Source: Chlorobiota bacterium (GTDB lineage Bacteria > Bacteroidota > Ignavibacteria > Tepidaquicellales > OLB5). From it: a stretch of DNA of 64,000 bases. Shown piece by piece: positions 26,807-36,935 of the stretch. The DNA is taken from NCBI GenBank assembly GCA_022616535.1, contig JAKEEM010000021.1:47520-111519 (forward strand), read 5' to 3'. A program made the position numbers and the translations under genes. Positions within the stretch are counted from its first letter, which is position 1. Each line of letters begins with the position of its first letter. Below the pieces are notes generated by a model, which was not told where the DNA came from, ran no database searches, and worked only from the letters and a program-made list of their open reading frames with translations.

Positions 26807-29800
26807 TTACACTTCCACTTCTTCAACGGGCTCATACGCTAAAACAGGGGCGAGCCATTTTTCTGCATTTTCGACTGAAATATTTTTTCTTCCCGCGTAA
26901 TCTTCAATTTGGTCCTGAGCAATTTTTCCGACATTAAAGTATTTGGATTCAGGATGGGAAATATACAAACCGCAAACCGATGATGCCGGATACATTGCAA
27001 AACTTTCAGTCAAAATAATGCCGGCTTTATTTTCCGCATCAAGTAAATCGAATAATATGCGTTTTTCAGTATGGTCGGGCTGAGAGGGATAACCGGGAGC
27101 AGGTCTTATTCCGGTATATTCTTCTTTAATAAGCTCCTCATTAGAGAGCTTTTCACCTTTTGCATAACCCCAGAACTCTTTTCTAACAAGCTCATGCATA
27201 AGCTCTGCAAATGCTTCTGCAAGCCGGTCTGCAAGGGCTTTGAGAAGGATACTATTATAGTCATCATGCTCTTTTTTAAATCTTTCAAGAACCGTTTCGA
27301 TGCCTACACCAGAGGTTACAGCGAACCCTCCGAAATAATCGATAACTCCAGATTCTTTGGGTGCAATAAAATCAGCAAGACTTAAGTACGGCTGTTCAAT
27401 AGTCTTTTGCGCCTGCTGGCGCAGCATATGGAATGTAGTTAAGACTTCATTGCGTTTGTCATTAGTATATAACTCAACGTCATCCCCAACTGAATTTGCG
27501 GGGTACAATCCGATAACGGCTTTGGCTGTAAGCCATTTATTTTTTATTAACTCCTGCAGAAGCTTGTTTGCATCATCATATAATTTTTTGGCTTCCCTGC
27601 CATAGGTCAGGTCATCAAAAATTCTCGGATATTTCCCCTTAAGTTCCCACGTTAAAAAGAAAGGGGTCCAGTCGATTCTTTCTTTAATTTTCTCAAGCGG
27701 GAAATTATCAAACACTTTATTGCCGGTAAATGAAGGTTTGGCAACAATGGTTTTTGCCCAGTCGATGATTAACTTTTTGCCACGCGCCTCTTCGATTTTT
27801 AAAAACTTTTTCAGTTCCTTCTTGCCTTTATGAGAGATCCTCATTCTGTCGTATTCCTGCTTAACCAAGCCGATAAACTTATCCCTGTTATCTTTGTTCA
27901 TCAAATTACCAGCTACAGATACGCTTCTTGATGCATCCAAAACATGTATAGTCGGACTGGAATAATTAGGTGCAATCTTTACGGCAGCATGAATTTTTGA
28001 AGTTGTCGCACCGCCTATAAGAAGCGGAACTTTAAACCCCTGCCTTTCCATTTCCTTTGCAACGTGAACCATTTCATCAAGGGATGGAGTAATTAACCCG
28101 CTTAAGCCGATTATATCAACATCTTTTTCCCTTGCCACCTGCAGTATTTTCTCCGAAGAAACCATTACACCCAAATCTATTATCTCATAGTTATTGCATC
28201 CAAGAACAACACCCACAATGTTTTTTCCGATATCATGGACATCACCCTTTACAGTTGCAAGAAGGATTCGCCCAGCAATATTCGAAGCTCCTTTGGACTT
28301 ATCCTTTTCTATAAAAGGAGTAAGGTATGCCACCGCTTTTTTCATTACACGGGCGCTTTTAACAACCTGTGGTAAAAACATTTTGCCCGAACCGAATAAA
28401 TCACCCACAACGTTCATCCCGTCCATTAACGGACCTTCGATAACGTCAAGCGGTTTCGAGTATTTTTTTCGGGCTTCCTCAGTATCCTCTTCGATATTAT
28501 CAACAATTCCCTTAATTAATGCATGTTTTAAACGTTCTTCAACAGATGTATCTCTCCAGGCATTATCCTGCTCGATAACTTTCCCTTTGGATTTAACACT
28601 CTCAGCAAATTCAACCAGCCGTTCTGTAGCATCAGGTCTTCTGTTCAAAAGTACATCTTCAACCCGTTCAAGCAGGTCTTTGGGAATTTCATCATAAACT
28701 TCAATCATGCCGGCATTAACAATTCCCATATCCATACCTGCTTTAATTGCATGATAGAGGAACGCCGAGTGCATTGCCTCACGAACAAAATTATTGCCTC
28801 TGAATGAAAACGAAATGTTGCTTACTCCTCCGCTTACTTTTGCAGCTGGTAAATTTTCTTTTATCCATTTGATCGTATTAATATAATCAACGGCATAGTT
28901 GTTATGTTCTTCTATACCTGTTGCAACGGTCAGAATATTGGGGTCAAAAATTATATCCTGAGGAGGAAATCCTACTTTTTGTGTAAGTATTTCATAGGAC
29001 CTTCTGCAGACCTGAATTTTTCTTTCAAATGAGTCTGCCTGCCCTTTTTCATCAAAAGCCATAACAATAACCGCTGCGCCGTACATTCTTACTTTTTTAG
29101 CGTGTTCAATGAATTTTTCTTCGCCTTCTTTTAAACTAATCGAATTAACAATGCCTTTTCCCTGAATACATTTTAACCCTGCTTCTATAATTGACCATTT
29201 GGATGAATCAATCATAACCGGAACACGGGCAATATCAGGCTCAACAGCTGCGAGATTCAAAAACTTAACCATTGCAGCTTCTCCATCGAGCATGCCTTCA
29301 TCCATATTAACATCTATAACCTGCGCACCGCTTTCCACCTGCTGGCGGGCAACGCTCAATGCTTCTTCGTAATTTTCTTCTTTAATCAGCTTTGCAAATT
29401 TTGCCGAACCAGTAATATTGGTTCTTTCTCCTATGTTAACAAAATTTGTCTGAGGTGTAATATTCAACGATTCTAAACCGCTTAATCTAAGATAGGGTTT
29501 TACTTCTGGAATTTTCCTCGGCGCCAATCCCTCAACAACCTTTGCTATTTGTCTTATGTGGTCTGGAGTTGTACCGCAGCATCCGCCGATAAAGTTAAGA
29601 AATCCGCTTTTAGCGAAATCAAAAAGATATGAAGCAGTTTCTTCGGGAAGTTCATCATATTCGCCAAACTCATTTGGCAGGCCCGCATTTGGATAGCAGC
29701 TAAGATAGACGCTAGCTTTTTCTGAGAGTTCTTCAATGTAAGGACGCATCTCTTTTGCTCCGAGCGAGCAATTCAATCCAACGCTTAAAAGACCCGCGTG

Positions 29801-30499
29801 GGAAACGGAATTCCAGAATGCCTCAACAGTTTGCCCTGACAGGGTTCTTCCGCTTAAATCAACAATAGTTCCTGAAACCATTATGGGAAGGTTCTTCCCG
29901 ATTTCTTCGAAATATTCATTAATAGCAAATAATGCTGCTTTGCAGTTAAGGGTATCAAAAACGGTTTCAACAAGAAGTATGTCAACTCCGCCCTCAATTA
30001 AGCCTCGAATCTGTTCTTGATACGAATTCTTTATAAAATCAAAAGTGACTGAGCGAAAGCCGGGGTCGTTAACATCGGACGAGATTGATAGGGTTTTATT
30101 CATGGGTCCGATAGCTCCCGCGACATATCTGGGCTTATCGGGCGTCAAAGAGCTAAACTTAACTGCAGCAGCTCTTGCGAGCTTTGCAGCTTCAAGATTC
30201 ATTTCGTAAACATATTTCTCGGCTCCGTAATCGGACTGCGAAACGGGATTTGCATTAAAAGTGTTTGTTCCGATTATATCAGAGCCGGCATCAAGATATT
30301 GCTCATAAATTTTTGAAACTATCTGAGGCTGGGTGATATTTAAAATATCATTATTGCCTTTAAGGTCCTGCTTGTGATTTTTAAGCTTTTCCCCCCTGAA
30401 CCCTTCCTCGCTAAGCCGCAGCTTTTGAATCATCGTTCCGCGTGGTCCGTCAAGGATAACAATTCTCTTTTTTAGCTCATCAATTAGCCGTGATATCAT
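26807..30499 (-). CDS. metH: Cobalamin-dependent methionine synthase MetH, full length
   Basis: 1230 residues with all four modules. The homocysteine domain has its zinc cysteines in GLNCSLG (about 243) and GGCCGTT (about 306-307). The methyltetrahydrofolate (pterin) domain starts around 345 ([16 protein letters not shown]). The cobalamin cap precedes the B12-binding motif [11 protein letters not shown] (about 753-763; His is the lower axial ligand). The reactivation domain follows (from about 900: [17 protein letters not shown]). It transfers methyl from methyl-folate to homocysteine via cobalamin. The gene starts 10 bp after the DUF6580 stop and lies in the riboswitch-led operon. Confidence 0.97.
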   Translation of the reverse strand: MISRLIDELKKRIVILDGPRGTMIQKLRLSEEGFRGEKLKNHKQDLKGNNDILNITQPQIVSKIYEQYLDAGSDIIGTNTFNANPVSQSDYGAEKYVYEMNLEAAKLARAAAVKFSSLTPDKPRYVAGAIGPMNKTLSISSDVNDPGFRSVTFDFIKNSYQEQIRGLIEGGVDILLVETVFDTLNCKAALFAINEYFEEIGKNLPIMVSGTIVDLSGRTLSGQTVEAFWNSVSHAGLLSVGLNCSLGAKEMRPYIEELSEKASVYLSCYPNAGLPNEFGEYDELPEETASYLFDFAKSGFLNFIGGCCGTTPDHIRQIAKVVEGLAPRKIPEVKPYLRLSGLESLNITPQTNFVNIGERTNITGSAKFAKLIKEENYEEALSVARQQVESGAQVIDVNMDEGMLDGEAAMVKFLNLAAVEPDIARVPVMIDSSKWSIIEAGLKCIQGKGIVNSISLKEGEEKFIEHAKKVRMYGAAVIVMAFDEKGQADSFERKIQVCRRSYEILTQKVGFPPQDIIFDPNILTVATGIEEHNNYAVDYINTIKWIKENLPAAKVSGGVSNISFSFRGNNFVREAMHSAFLYHAIKAGMDMGIVNAGMIEVYDEIPKDLLERVEDVLLNRRPDATERLVEFAESVKSKGKVIEQDNAWRDTSVEERLKHALIKGIVDNIEEDTEEARKKYSKPLDVIEGPLMDGMNVVGDLFGSGKMFLPQVVKSARVMKKAVAYLTPFIEKDKSKGASNIAGRILLATVKGDVHDIGKNIVGVVLGCNNYEIIDLGVMVSSEKILQVAREKDVDIIGLSGLITPSLDEMVHVAKEMERQGFKVPLLIGGATTSKIHAAVKIAPNYSSPTIHVLDASRSVSVAGNLMNKDNRDKFIGLVKQEYDRMRISHKGKKELKKFLKIEEARGKKLIIDWAKTIVAKPSFTGNKVFDNFPLEKIKERIDWTPFFLTWELKGKYPRIFDDLTYGREAKKLYDDANKLLQELIKNKWLTAKAVIGLYPANSVGDDVELYTNDKRNEVLTTFHMLRQQAQKTIEQPYLSLADFIAPKESGVIDYFGGFAVTSGVGIETVLERFKKEHDDYNSILLKALADRLAEAFAELMHELVRKEFWGYAKGEKLSNEELIKEEYTGIRPAPGYPSQPDHTEKRILFDLLDAENKAGIILTESFAMYPASSVCGLYISHPESKYFNVGKIAQDQIEDYAGRKNISVENAEKWLAPVLAYEPVEEVEV

Positions 30500-30509
30500 A
30501 AACGCAGGT

Positions 30510-31052
30510 TTACTTTCTAGCTTTACTTTTTTCTAAGGTGATTGCTTCAGTATATTTTTTTACAATTTCATATATCCCGAACATTGCGGTAACATAGAAT
30601 AAATCACCTGCAAGCGAATTCCTGAAAAAGGGAATTGCCATCGTGTATGATTGTATAAGTCCGCTAAAATTCATTTCATAGAACATGCCGCTTGTCCACA
30701 CTCCAAAGTTGGTGACTAGGAAAAATATAACCGAAGAAACAAATGCAGTACCAAATATGTATCCTGCTTTTTTAAATCCGTTAGAGTTTTCAACTCTTGA
30801 TTTAAGCCACAAACCAATTAATGCAATTAATAGAAATGTTCCGTATACCCAATATATATAGGAATAGAACCCTATAAATGTATCGCTTATAACAAGAGCT
30901 ATTAACGGAATTATAAATGCATATTTTTTATTAAGGTAAGCGCCTGAAAAAAGAGCAATTGCGGTTATCGGTGCAAAATTCATCGGGTGAGGTATAAGTC
31001 TTGAAAAAACCGCAAATAATATCAATATAACTGCTATAATAAAGTTTGCCAT
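30510..31052 (-). CDS. DUF6580-type membrane protein, possible cobalamin uptake component
   Basis: 180 residues with five or six hydrophobic segments. The N-terminal [23 protein letters not shown] and [21 protein letters not shown], then [15 protein letters not shown] and [26 protein letters not shown], are the signature blocks of the DUF6580 family. Members are often next to BtuB-like receptors and B12 genes, and here it lies between such a receptor (8-15 bp away) and metH. An inner-membrane transport role resembling an ECF S component is plausible but untested. Confidence 0.72.
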   Translation of the reverse strand: MANFIIAVILILFAVFSRLIPHPMNFAPITAIALFSGAYLNKKYAFIIPLIALVISDTFIGFYSYIYWVYGTFLLIALIGLWLKSRVENSNGFKKAGYIFGTAFVSSVIFFLVTNFGVWTSGMFYEMNFSGLIQSYTMAIPFFRNSLAGDLFYVTAMFGIYEIVKKYTEAITLEKSKARK

Positions 31053-31067
31053 TAATGATTCTCCTTA

Positions 31068-33059
31068 TTAATATTTATAACTTAATTCTAACTTGTAATT
31101 TCTAAGTGGCATCGGATATCCAGATACTACCTGGTAATCTTCATTAAATAAATTGTTCATTAAAAACTTAAGCGATAACTCGCCATCAAAAACAATAAAA
31201 CCCGTAGCTATATTTACGTCTATCCGTTCGTAATAAGGCGTAAATATTGTATTTTCAAAATTTACGTACCTTTTTCCCGTGAAATTATAGAATACGTTAA
31301 AAGATACATATTTAATTACATTACTTGAAGTCAAATAATTAAACATAAATTGGGATTTAAACATCTCTTTAGGTATGTATATCAGCTGTTTGTTGTATGA
31401 AGGGTCGTCAGGAAAGTCTTCATTTTTCTTTTTCGCGGTTCCGTAGTTATAGCTGAACCCAAGAGTCAGACTTACTTTCCCGAATAAACTGATGCTGGAT
31501 TTAATCCCCGCGTCAATTCCTTCCGACAGAACTTTTCCAATATTTGCAGGACGCCAAATCCCATCAATGCCGGGCTTCCACAATAGTCTTTGAGTTGTTG
31601 TTATATTGTGATATGACACTTCGACAGTATTTGCAGCTATTAAATTAAACCTGAAATATAGACCGGCATCAAAATTTACCGAGCGTTCGGGTTTTAAATT
31701 TTTGATTCCAAGCTCTTTCCAGTAAAGCATATTAAATGTCGGTGACCTGAAATTATTTCCTAAGGTTGATTTAAAAGTCAAATCAACTTTGCAGGCAGGT
31801 TTTATATTTATTCCCAGCTTTCCGGTAAAAACATTTTTGCTTTCAATGTTCGAATAATAGTCATACCTTACAGCCGGGTATACAGTAACTTTAGAAAATA
31901 CTGCATCTCTGACTTCATACTTACCCGCAGTGTAAATGCCAGCTTGGAATAAATCACCCTCTTCGGTATCATTGCTTTTTATTGTATAATACCCTGCTTC
32001 GTACCCGAAATCAAACCCGAATTTTTTTAAAGGCAAGTAGGAAAAATTGCTTCTGTTAATATGTGAAAACAATTTATAAAAACTATTAATCGGAATTGAA
32101 AGACTGTAAGTCGCCGGGTCAAAATATTTCATAAGAGAATATTGGTAATCAAATGATACATTTAAATACCAGTTATTATTTAAAACCCTGCTTATAGATG
32201 CAGAACTCATGAGATTATAATCAATCTGCCTCGCAGACGAAGGTGTATAACCAAGCTCAATACCCGGGAGTCCCCTGTTAAAATGGCCGTAATAAGTAAT
32301 TACCCGTAAATCCGTTTCTCTGTTTAAAAAAATATTAAAATCAAAGTTAAGTGATTGAGTATTATAATCCGACTTTTCTCTTTGCTTTAAAACTTCATTG
32401 AAACCGTTGAAGAAATGATATTCATAGTTATTTTCTGCTCTCTCGTCAGAAAAAGATAGCCGGTAGTTGATAAAATTATTTCCATTTTTCATAAGGTTAT
32501 GAGAAAATTTCGCGAAAAACTTTTTAAAATCGTAGGAACCTAAACCTGATTTGAGCTGAAAAGAAAACGGGCGGTTAAAACTATTTCTTTTTGTAAAAAT
32601 ATTTATTACTCCGCCGATTGCCTCGCTCCCGTAGAGGGAGGATGAACCTCCCTCAGATATTTCTATTCTATCTATTTCATCAAGATTAAACATCGCTAAA
32701 TCCACCTGTTCATGCTGCTTATTATTCAGTTTCACGCCGTCAAGCAGAACTAATGTTTGCTCGCTTTGTGTTAAATTAAGTGCAATGGTTTTAAGCCCTG
32801 AATTAAAACCGTAATCCTTAACAAATAAAGAACTGGTAATCTCCAAGGCGTCGGATAACTTGCTTCCGTTGATATTCGATATGGTTTTTTCATCAATAAT
32901 CTCAATTTTGTTGGGGGCAAGCATTCGGGTCATTTTCAACCTGTTTGACTCAACGAGAATTTCATCAATTAAAACAGAATCCTTGCCCGAAGAAATATTC
33001 TCCTGGGCAAAGATATTTGAAATGAAGAAAAAAATGGATATTGAAAATAATTTTAACAT
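31068..33059 (-). CDS. BtuB-like TonB-dependent receptor
   Basis: 663 residues, typical of BtuB-type receptors. Signal peptide ends near NIFAQ (residue 19). The plug domain follows (LVLLDGVKLNNKQ, VDLAMFNLDEIDRIEISEGGSSSLYGSEAIGGVINIFTK, about 85-160), with the classical plug signature. The remainder is a beta-barrel with a terminal KLELSYKY. The gene begins on the last base of the lipoprotein stop (TAATG overlap), downstream of a cobalamin riboswitch, so cobalamin or a corrinoid is the probable ligand. I did not identify a clear TonB box. Confidence 0.85.
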   Translation of the reverse strand: MLKLFSISIFFFISNIFAQENISSGKDSVLIDEILVESNRLKMTRMLAPNKIEIIDEKTISNINGSKLSDALEITSSLFVKDYGFNSGLKTIALNLTQSEQTLVLLDGVKLNNKQHEQVDLAMFNLDEIDRIEISEGGSSSLYGSEAIGGVINIFTKRNSFNRPFSFQLKSGLGSYDFKKFFAKFSHNLMKNGNNFINYRLSFSDERAENNYEYHFFNGFNEVLKQREKSDYNTQSLNFDFNIFLNRETDLRVITYYGHFNRGLPGIELGYTPSSARQIDYNLMSSASISRVLNNNWYLNVSFDYQYSLMKYFDPATYSLSIPINSFYKLFSHINRSNFSYLPLKKFGFDFGYEAGYYTIKSNDTEEGDLFQAGIYTAGKYEVRDAVFSKVTVYPAVRYDYYSNIESKNVFTGKLGINIKPACKVDLTFKSTLGNNFRSPTFNMLYWKELGIKNLKPERSVNFDAGLYFRFNLIAANTVEVSYHNITTTQRLLWKPGIDGIWRPANIGKVLSEGIDAGIKSSISLFGKVSLTLGFSYNYGTAKKKNEDFPDDPSYNKQLIYIPKEMFKSQFMFNYLTSSNVIKYVSFNVFYNFTGKRYVNFENTIFTPYYERIDVNIATGFIVFDGELSLKFLMNNLFNEDYQVVSGYPMPLRNYKLELSYKY

Positions 33060-34141
33060 TATCTTTTAAAAGCAAATCTTTTGGGCAGTTTTCCTCCAAT
33101 ATCCGAATAAGTGTTAAGGAGATTACCGTTTTTGTCGTAAACTCTTACCTCACCATTTACAGTCCCTCCCCTGCTGTTTGCTATGTAAATTTTGCTTTCA
33201 AAGGGGTCATATTCAATTCCATAAACATCGTCGGTCCCTGAAAATTCAATAGAAAAATTCGGATCTAAATTATTTGTCGACAAATCATACCTGTAAACTT
33301 TTTTGCCAATGTTTGATGAAAAAGATGTATCCTGTACTCCAAGCACGTATAAAGTCGTTGGATTGCCCGCAACTATTGTTCCAATTGCAGGTTCGGGAAT
33401 TTGAATCGAAATAGAATCGGATATTTGGCTGGTAATTGAATCGAGAATGTATAATTTTTTGCTAGTATAAGTTGAAACATATATTCCACCGGTATTATTT
33501 GCAACTGAAATAGGCGGTTTAGAGAAAAATATTTTCGTAACATTATTAGAGCTAATGTTTATAACTGCAACGGAGTTTTCATATGTATAGCTCGCTTTTG
33601 CTATGTATATATTTCCGAGAGCAGAAATTAAATCTGACGGGTTAGGACCTACCGCAAGGGAGTCAATTAAAGAATTAAAATTCAAATCCATAATTGAAAC
33701 GTAATCGCCACCAATATTAGTAACATATATTTTACTGTTAACAATTATAAAGTTATACGGGTTATTTCCAAAATTCCTAAAAGTATCCAGTCTATTATCG
33801 TCTGAATTAATTTTATAAATTGTCCCCGGTTGTCCGTATGTCCCCTGAGCTGTAATAAACAAGTCCTGATTAAAATACAATGCCATGCCGTCAGGGTAGG
33901 AATTTAAGAATGCACCGTTATTGGAATTCTGGTAAACATTGCTTTGAACTGTATTATTGGCAACATCTATAAAAGCATAATCATATGAAGCCGGCTGCTG
34001 AAATACCCCTTCATACAGAATAAAGATTCCTTTAGTCGAAACAACAGGATTGTTTATAATTTCATCCTTTTCACAGCCATTGAAAATAATTAATACGAAA
34101 AGCAGAATTGAAGCCAATGAAGCTGAAATTAACTTTTTCAT
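33059..34141 (-). CDS. Beta-propeller lipoprotein of cobalamin locus (YncE/DUF5074-like)
   Basis: 360 residues. The N-terminus has a lipobox (LIIFNGC; Cys at about residue 23), so the mature protein is lipid-anchored. The rest shows repeated blades of the YVTN/NHL kind: IYVTNIGGDYVSIMDLN, NIYIAKASYTY, GIYVSTYTSKKLYILDS, TTLYVLGVQD and KIYIANSRGG. In Bacteroidota, propeller lipoproteins of this kind flank B12 receptors and may help bind the ligand at the cell surface. It is the first gene after the riboswitch. Confidence 0.75.
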   Translation of the reverse strand: MKKLISASLASILLFVLIIFNGCEKDEIINNPVVSTKGIFILYEGVFQQPASYDYAFIDVANNTVQSNVYQNSNNGAFLNSYPDGMALYFNQDLFITAQGTYGQPGTIYKINSDDNRLDTFRNFGNNPYNFIIVNSKIYVTNIGGDYVSIMDLNFNSLIDSLAVGPNPSDLISALGNIYIAKASYTYENSVAVINISSNNVTKIFFSKPPISVANNTGGIYVSTYTSKKLYILDSITSQISDSISIQIPEPAIGTIVAGNPTTLYVLGVQDTSFSSNIGKKVYRYDLSTNNLDPNFSIEFSGTDDVYGIEYDPFESKIYIANSRGGTVNGEVRVYDKNGNLLNTYSDIGGKLPKRFAFKR

Positions 34142-34178
34142 AAATCTCCCGATGAAAAATTTTTAAAATTGTTTATTA

Positions 34179-34240
34179 AAAATAAAAACTCCCTGAATCT
34201 CCATAATCTTGAAAGAGCAAGATTACTGAGGCACAGGGAG
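34179..34240 (-). terminator. Riboswitch-controlled intrinsic terminator
   Basis: On the minus strand CTCCCTG (complement of 34234-34240) pairs with CAGGGAG (complement of 34189-34195). Inner pairs AATCTTG and CAAGATT extend the stem, and a T-rich run (complement of A-run 34179-34188) follows. It lies between the cobalamin aptamer and the lipoprotein start, where an expression platform belongs. Confidence 0.7.
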
Positions 34241-34291
34241 TCCCTTTGTAATTTTAAATCTTTGCCCTCGAAGATTATCGATTATTTTACT

Positions 34292-34475
34292 TTCGGCAGG
34301 TCTCCTGACTCTAGAGCAGTTTCCATTTGTCTTCCCGTGGCTTTAGCAGCATCACAGTGACGATTATGAATGGTCTTCTCTATTACAGTTGCGGGGACAG
34401 CTCAGGCATTGTCCCTATATTGTCCCAATATGGTTCTCACCTGATTCCCTATTAATCGCTGTTAAATAAAGCGAA
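34292..34475 (-). promoter_or_regulatory. Cobalamin riboswitch
   Basis: Read on the minus strand, the core features appear in order. There is a GGGAATCAGGTGAGAACC segment near 34450-34432, then CCCCGCAACTGTAATA near 34397-34381, CACTGTGATGCTGCT around 34360-34346, and the B12 box AGTCAGGAGACCTGCC at 34310-34295. These are the conserved blocks of the Cbl (AdoCbl-type) aptamer. Promoter at 34510-34540; first gene at 34141. A terminator and a plausible antiterminator lie downstream, which indicates control by premature termination. Confidence 0.9.
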
Positions 34476-34509
34476 CCGAAAATACTTTTATTTCAAAGAG
34501 CTTGAATTA

Positions 34510-34540
34510 CAAAAATAACAATCTTCGAATTAGAAACCAA
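34510..34540 (-). promoter_or_regulatory. Promoter of the cobalamin operon
   Basis: On the minus strand TTG (complement of CAA at 34538-34540), then 20 bp, then TATTTTTG (complement of 34510-34517), an exact match to the consensus. Transcription would start about 30 nt before the aptamer. Confidence 0.55.
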
Positions 34541-34594
34541 ATAGTAGCTGGTGTAGCTAAATTTTGGTAATGGAGTATTTTCGCTGGTTCTATC

Positions 34595-34682
34595 TGTCAT
34601 TCCTGCCTGCCTGCAGCAGGCAGGCGAAAGCAGGAATCTTGCCTCGATTTTTAAAAGATTCCGTATCAAGTACGGAATGACA
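34595..34682. repeat. Dispersed palindromic repeat, MITE- or REP-like, 88 bp
   Basis: The ends are inverted: TGTCATTCC at 34595 and GGAATGACA at 34682. Inside are a CCTGC-rich palindrome (shared with 45295-45313), TTTAAAAGATTCC and a second small hairpin (GTATCAAGTAC). The same TGTCATTCC end occurs at 26026. No coding capacity. It occupies the intergenic stretch before the DprE1-like gene, which (34476-34826) otherwise holds only the cobalamin promoter and nothing else I can name. Confidence 0.6.
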
Positions 34683-34826
34683 TTAGTGGAGGAATGAAAA
34701 ATACCTCTCTACCTAAATTTTTATCAGCGTGCTGAAGGAGTTCTAAATTTATAAATTTCTTATGATTATATAAATTGCCATATTTGCAGCATATTTTCAG
34801 GAGGATTAGTTTTCAAAAATCAGAAT

Positions 34827-36179
34827 TTGAAAAAACTTGCTGAAGTAGAACTATCCGGTTTCGGGAAATTTCCTAAAGCAGTGTGCCAGGTTTCCAGGCC
34901 TTTGAATATTGATGAAATTAGAGGATACCTTAACGAAAGCTCGGTTACGCCAAGAGGTCTTGGAAGAAGCTACGGTGACGCCGCATTAAACGAAAAAGGA
35001 ATTGTTACGGAATCCGTTTTAATGAACAGGTTTCTCAGCTTCGATGAGTCAAGAGGAATTGTTAAGTGCGAAGCTGGTGTAACATATAAAGATTTGCTTG
35101 ATACTTTTGTTTTAAAGGGCTGGTTTCCTCCCGTTACACCCGGAACAAAATACGTTACAATAGGCGGTGCAATCGCAAGTGATGTTCACGGAAAAAACCA
35201 TCACATAGACGGTTCAATTTCGAACTTTGTCAAAAGCTTTAAAATCCTTTCGGCTTCCGGCGAAATACTTAAGTGTTCCAGAACTCAAAATTCCGACTTG
35301 TTCTGGGCAACTGTCGGAGGAATGGGCTTAACTGGGTTTATAACCGAAGCGGAAATCCAATTGAAGAAAGTTGATTCGCAGTATATTAATAATAAAACCT
35401 TAAAACTTCATAATATCGATGAATTGTTTGAGAAATTTGAAGAATTCAATGAAGATTACCTTTATTCGGTTGCATGGCTAGATACCGTTGCTTCTGGTTC
35501 AAAGTACGGAAGAAATATTTTGTACTTAGGAAACCATTCAAGCTATAACAAACTCCCCGAAAAGTTTAAAAATAAATCAAGAGAAAGGTTCATAGAGAAA
35601 AAGATTGCTGTTCCGTTTGAAATACCCTTTGCAACTCTCAACAAATTAAGTGTTACTATGTTCAATGCTGCTATATATATGAAAGAGAAAAACGTGGAAG
35701 ATTACTTGCATTACGATAAATACTTTTATCCGCTTGATTTCATATTGAACTGGAATCACATTTACAGCAAAAACGGACTGATTCAGTACCAGCTGAATGT
35801 TCCCGAAGAAGAAGGTAAGGAAGCGATTGATAAAATTCTAAAGAAAGTCGTAGCATACGGGGGCGGTTCGTTTTTAGCAGTATTAAAGAAAATGGGAGAC
35901 CAAAACGGCATACTGTCATTCCCGTTTAAGGGCTATACGCTTTCAATGGATTTTCCCGTTCGCAAGGGAGTTATCCAGATGTGCAAACAACTCGATGCAA
36001 TAGTTCTTGATTACGACGGAAGAACTTATCTTACGAAGGATTCGATACTTGATGAAACTACCTTTAAAAAAATGTACGATGGTTTATGGCAAAAATGGCT
36101 CGAAATAAAAATTAAATATGACCCATATTACAAATTCAGTTCTAATCTTGGGAGGAGAATCGGTTTATGCCCCTCTTAG
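34827..36179 (+). CDS. DprE1-like FAD-binding oxidoreductase
   Basis: 450 residues from a TTG start; the frame begins KKLAEVELSGFGKFPK, usual for the start of this family, and no nearer ATG fits. The FAD-binding domain contains RGLGRSYGDAA (about residues 43-53), PPVTPGTKYVTIGGAIASDVHGKNHH (about 95-120; FAD contact) and WATVGGMGLTGFI. The C-terminus KFSSNLGRRIGL is conserved as well. DprE1 oxidises decaprenyl-phosphoryl-ribose at C2 and, with DprE2, makes the arabinose donor. The stop overlaps the next gene by 13 bp, so the pair is coupled. Whether the substrate is polyprenyl-phosphate ribose here is not proven. Confidence 0.8.
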   Translation: MKKLAEVELSGFGKFPKAVCQVSRPLNIDEIRGYLNESSVTPRGLGRSYGDAALNEKGIVTESVLMNRFLSFDESRGIVKCEAGVTYKDLLDTFVLKGWFPPVTPGTKYVTIGGAIASDVHGKNHHIDGSISNFVKSFKILSASGEILKCSRTQNSDLFWATVGGMGLTGFITEAEIQLKKVDSQYINNKTLKLHNIDELFEKFEEFNEDYLYSVAWLDTVASGSKYGRNILYLGNHSSYNKLPEKFKNKSRERFIEKKIAVPFEIPFATLNKLSVTMFNAAIYMKEKNVEDYLHYDKYFYPLDFILNWNHIYSKNGLIQYQLNVPEEEGKEAIDKILKKVVAYGGGSFLAVLKKMGDQNGILSFPFKGYTLSMDFPVRKGVIQMCKQLDAIVLDYDGRTYLTKDSILDETTFKKMYDGLWQKWLEIKIKYDPYYKFSSNLGRRIGLCPS

Positions 36180-36904
36180 TGCTTGGAGCAAATTCGCTTA
36201 TTGCACAGGCAGCTTCAGCAAATTTTGCTGAAGCGGGGCACGAAATAATTTTTGCAGGCAGAAACAAAGAAGAGCTTTCAAAAATTGCCGGTGATTTTAA
36301 TATCCGATATAAAGTAAACTGTCTCACTGAGTATTTCGATGCTTTGGATTATGCAAACCACAGGAAGTTTGTTGAAACAGTTTTTACTATCTCTCCTGAA
36401 CTAAATTATGCTCTTATAGTTTTCGGATATTTAGGAACTCAGGAAAAAGCACAGAGCGATTTTACGGAGGCGCACAAAATTATCAATTCCAATTACACAG
36501 GTGTTGTTTCAGCCTGCGAATTAATTGCGGCAGAATTCGAATCAAGAAAAAAAGGAAGTATTGCAATTATTTCGTCTGTAGCTGGGGACAGGGGCAGACA
36601 GAGTAACTATATGTACGGTTCAGCCAAGGCAGGGTTATCGGCTTATTCACAGGGACTCAGAAACCGGCTGTTTAAATCGGGAGTAAATGTTTTAACGATA
36701 AAACCGGGTTTCGTTGATACACCGATGACGTATGGAATGCCTTTGCCAAAGCTTCTTGTTGCTTCACCTAAGAAAGTTGGAAAAGATATTTACAAGGCAA
36801 TGATTAAAGGGAAAAATGTTATTTACACGCCTTTTTACTGGTGGTGGATTATGAAAATTGTTAAATCAATTCCCGAAACTATTTTTAAGAAACTAAAACT
36901 GTAA
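36167..36904 (+). CDS. DprE2-like short-chain dehydrogenase
   Basis: 245 residues. LVLGANSLIAQAAS is the SDR nucleotide-binding motif at the N-terminus; the active site is SSVAGDRGRQSNYMYGSAKAG with Ser and YxxxK (about 138-158), and IKPGFVDTPM follows. A strong RBS, GGAGGAG at 36151-36157, lies 9-10 nt before the ATG within the upstream gene. Together with DprE1, enzymes of this type carry out the 2'-epimerisation of a polyprenyl-phospho-sugar. A hydrophobic C-terminus (YTPFYWWWIMKIV) suggests membrane association, as in DprE2. Confidence 0.8.
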   Translation: MPLLVLGANSLIAQAASANFAEAGHEIIFAGRNKEELSKIAGDFNIRYKVNCLTEYFDALDYANHRKFVETVFTISPELNYALIVFGYLGTQEKAQSDFTEAHKIINSNYTGVVSACELIAAEFESRKKGSIAIISSVAGDRGRQSNYMYGSAKAGLSAYSQGLRNRLFKSGVNVLTIKPGFVDTPMTYGMPLPKLLVASPKKVGKDIYKAMIKGKNVIYTPFYWWWIMKIVKSIPETIFKKLKL

Positions 36905-36935
36905 TTTTTTAATTTTTAAAACGGGGGAAAAAATT

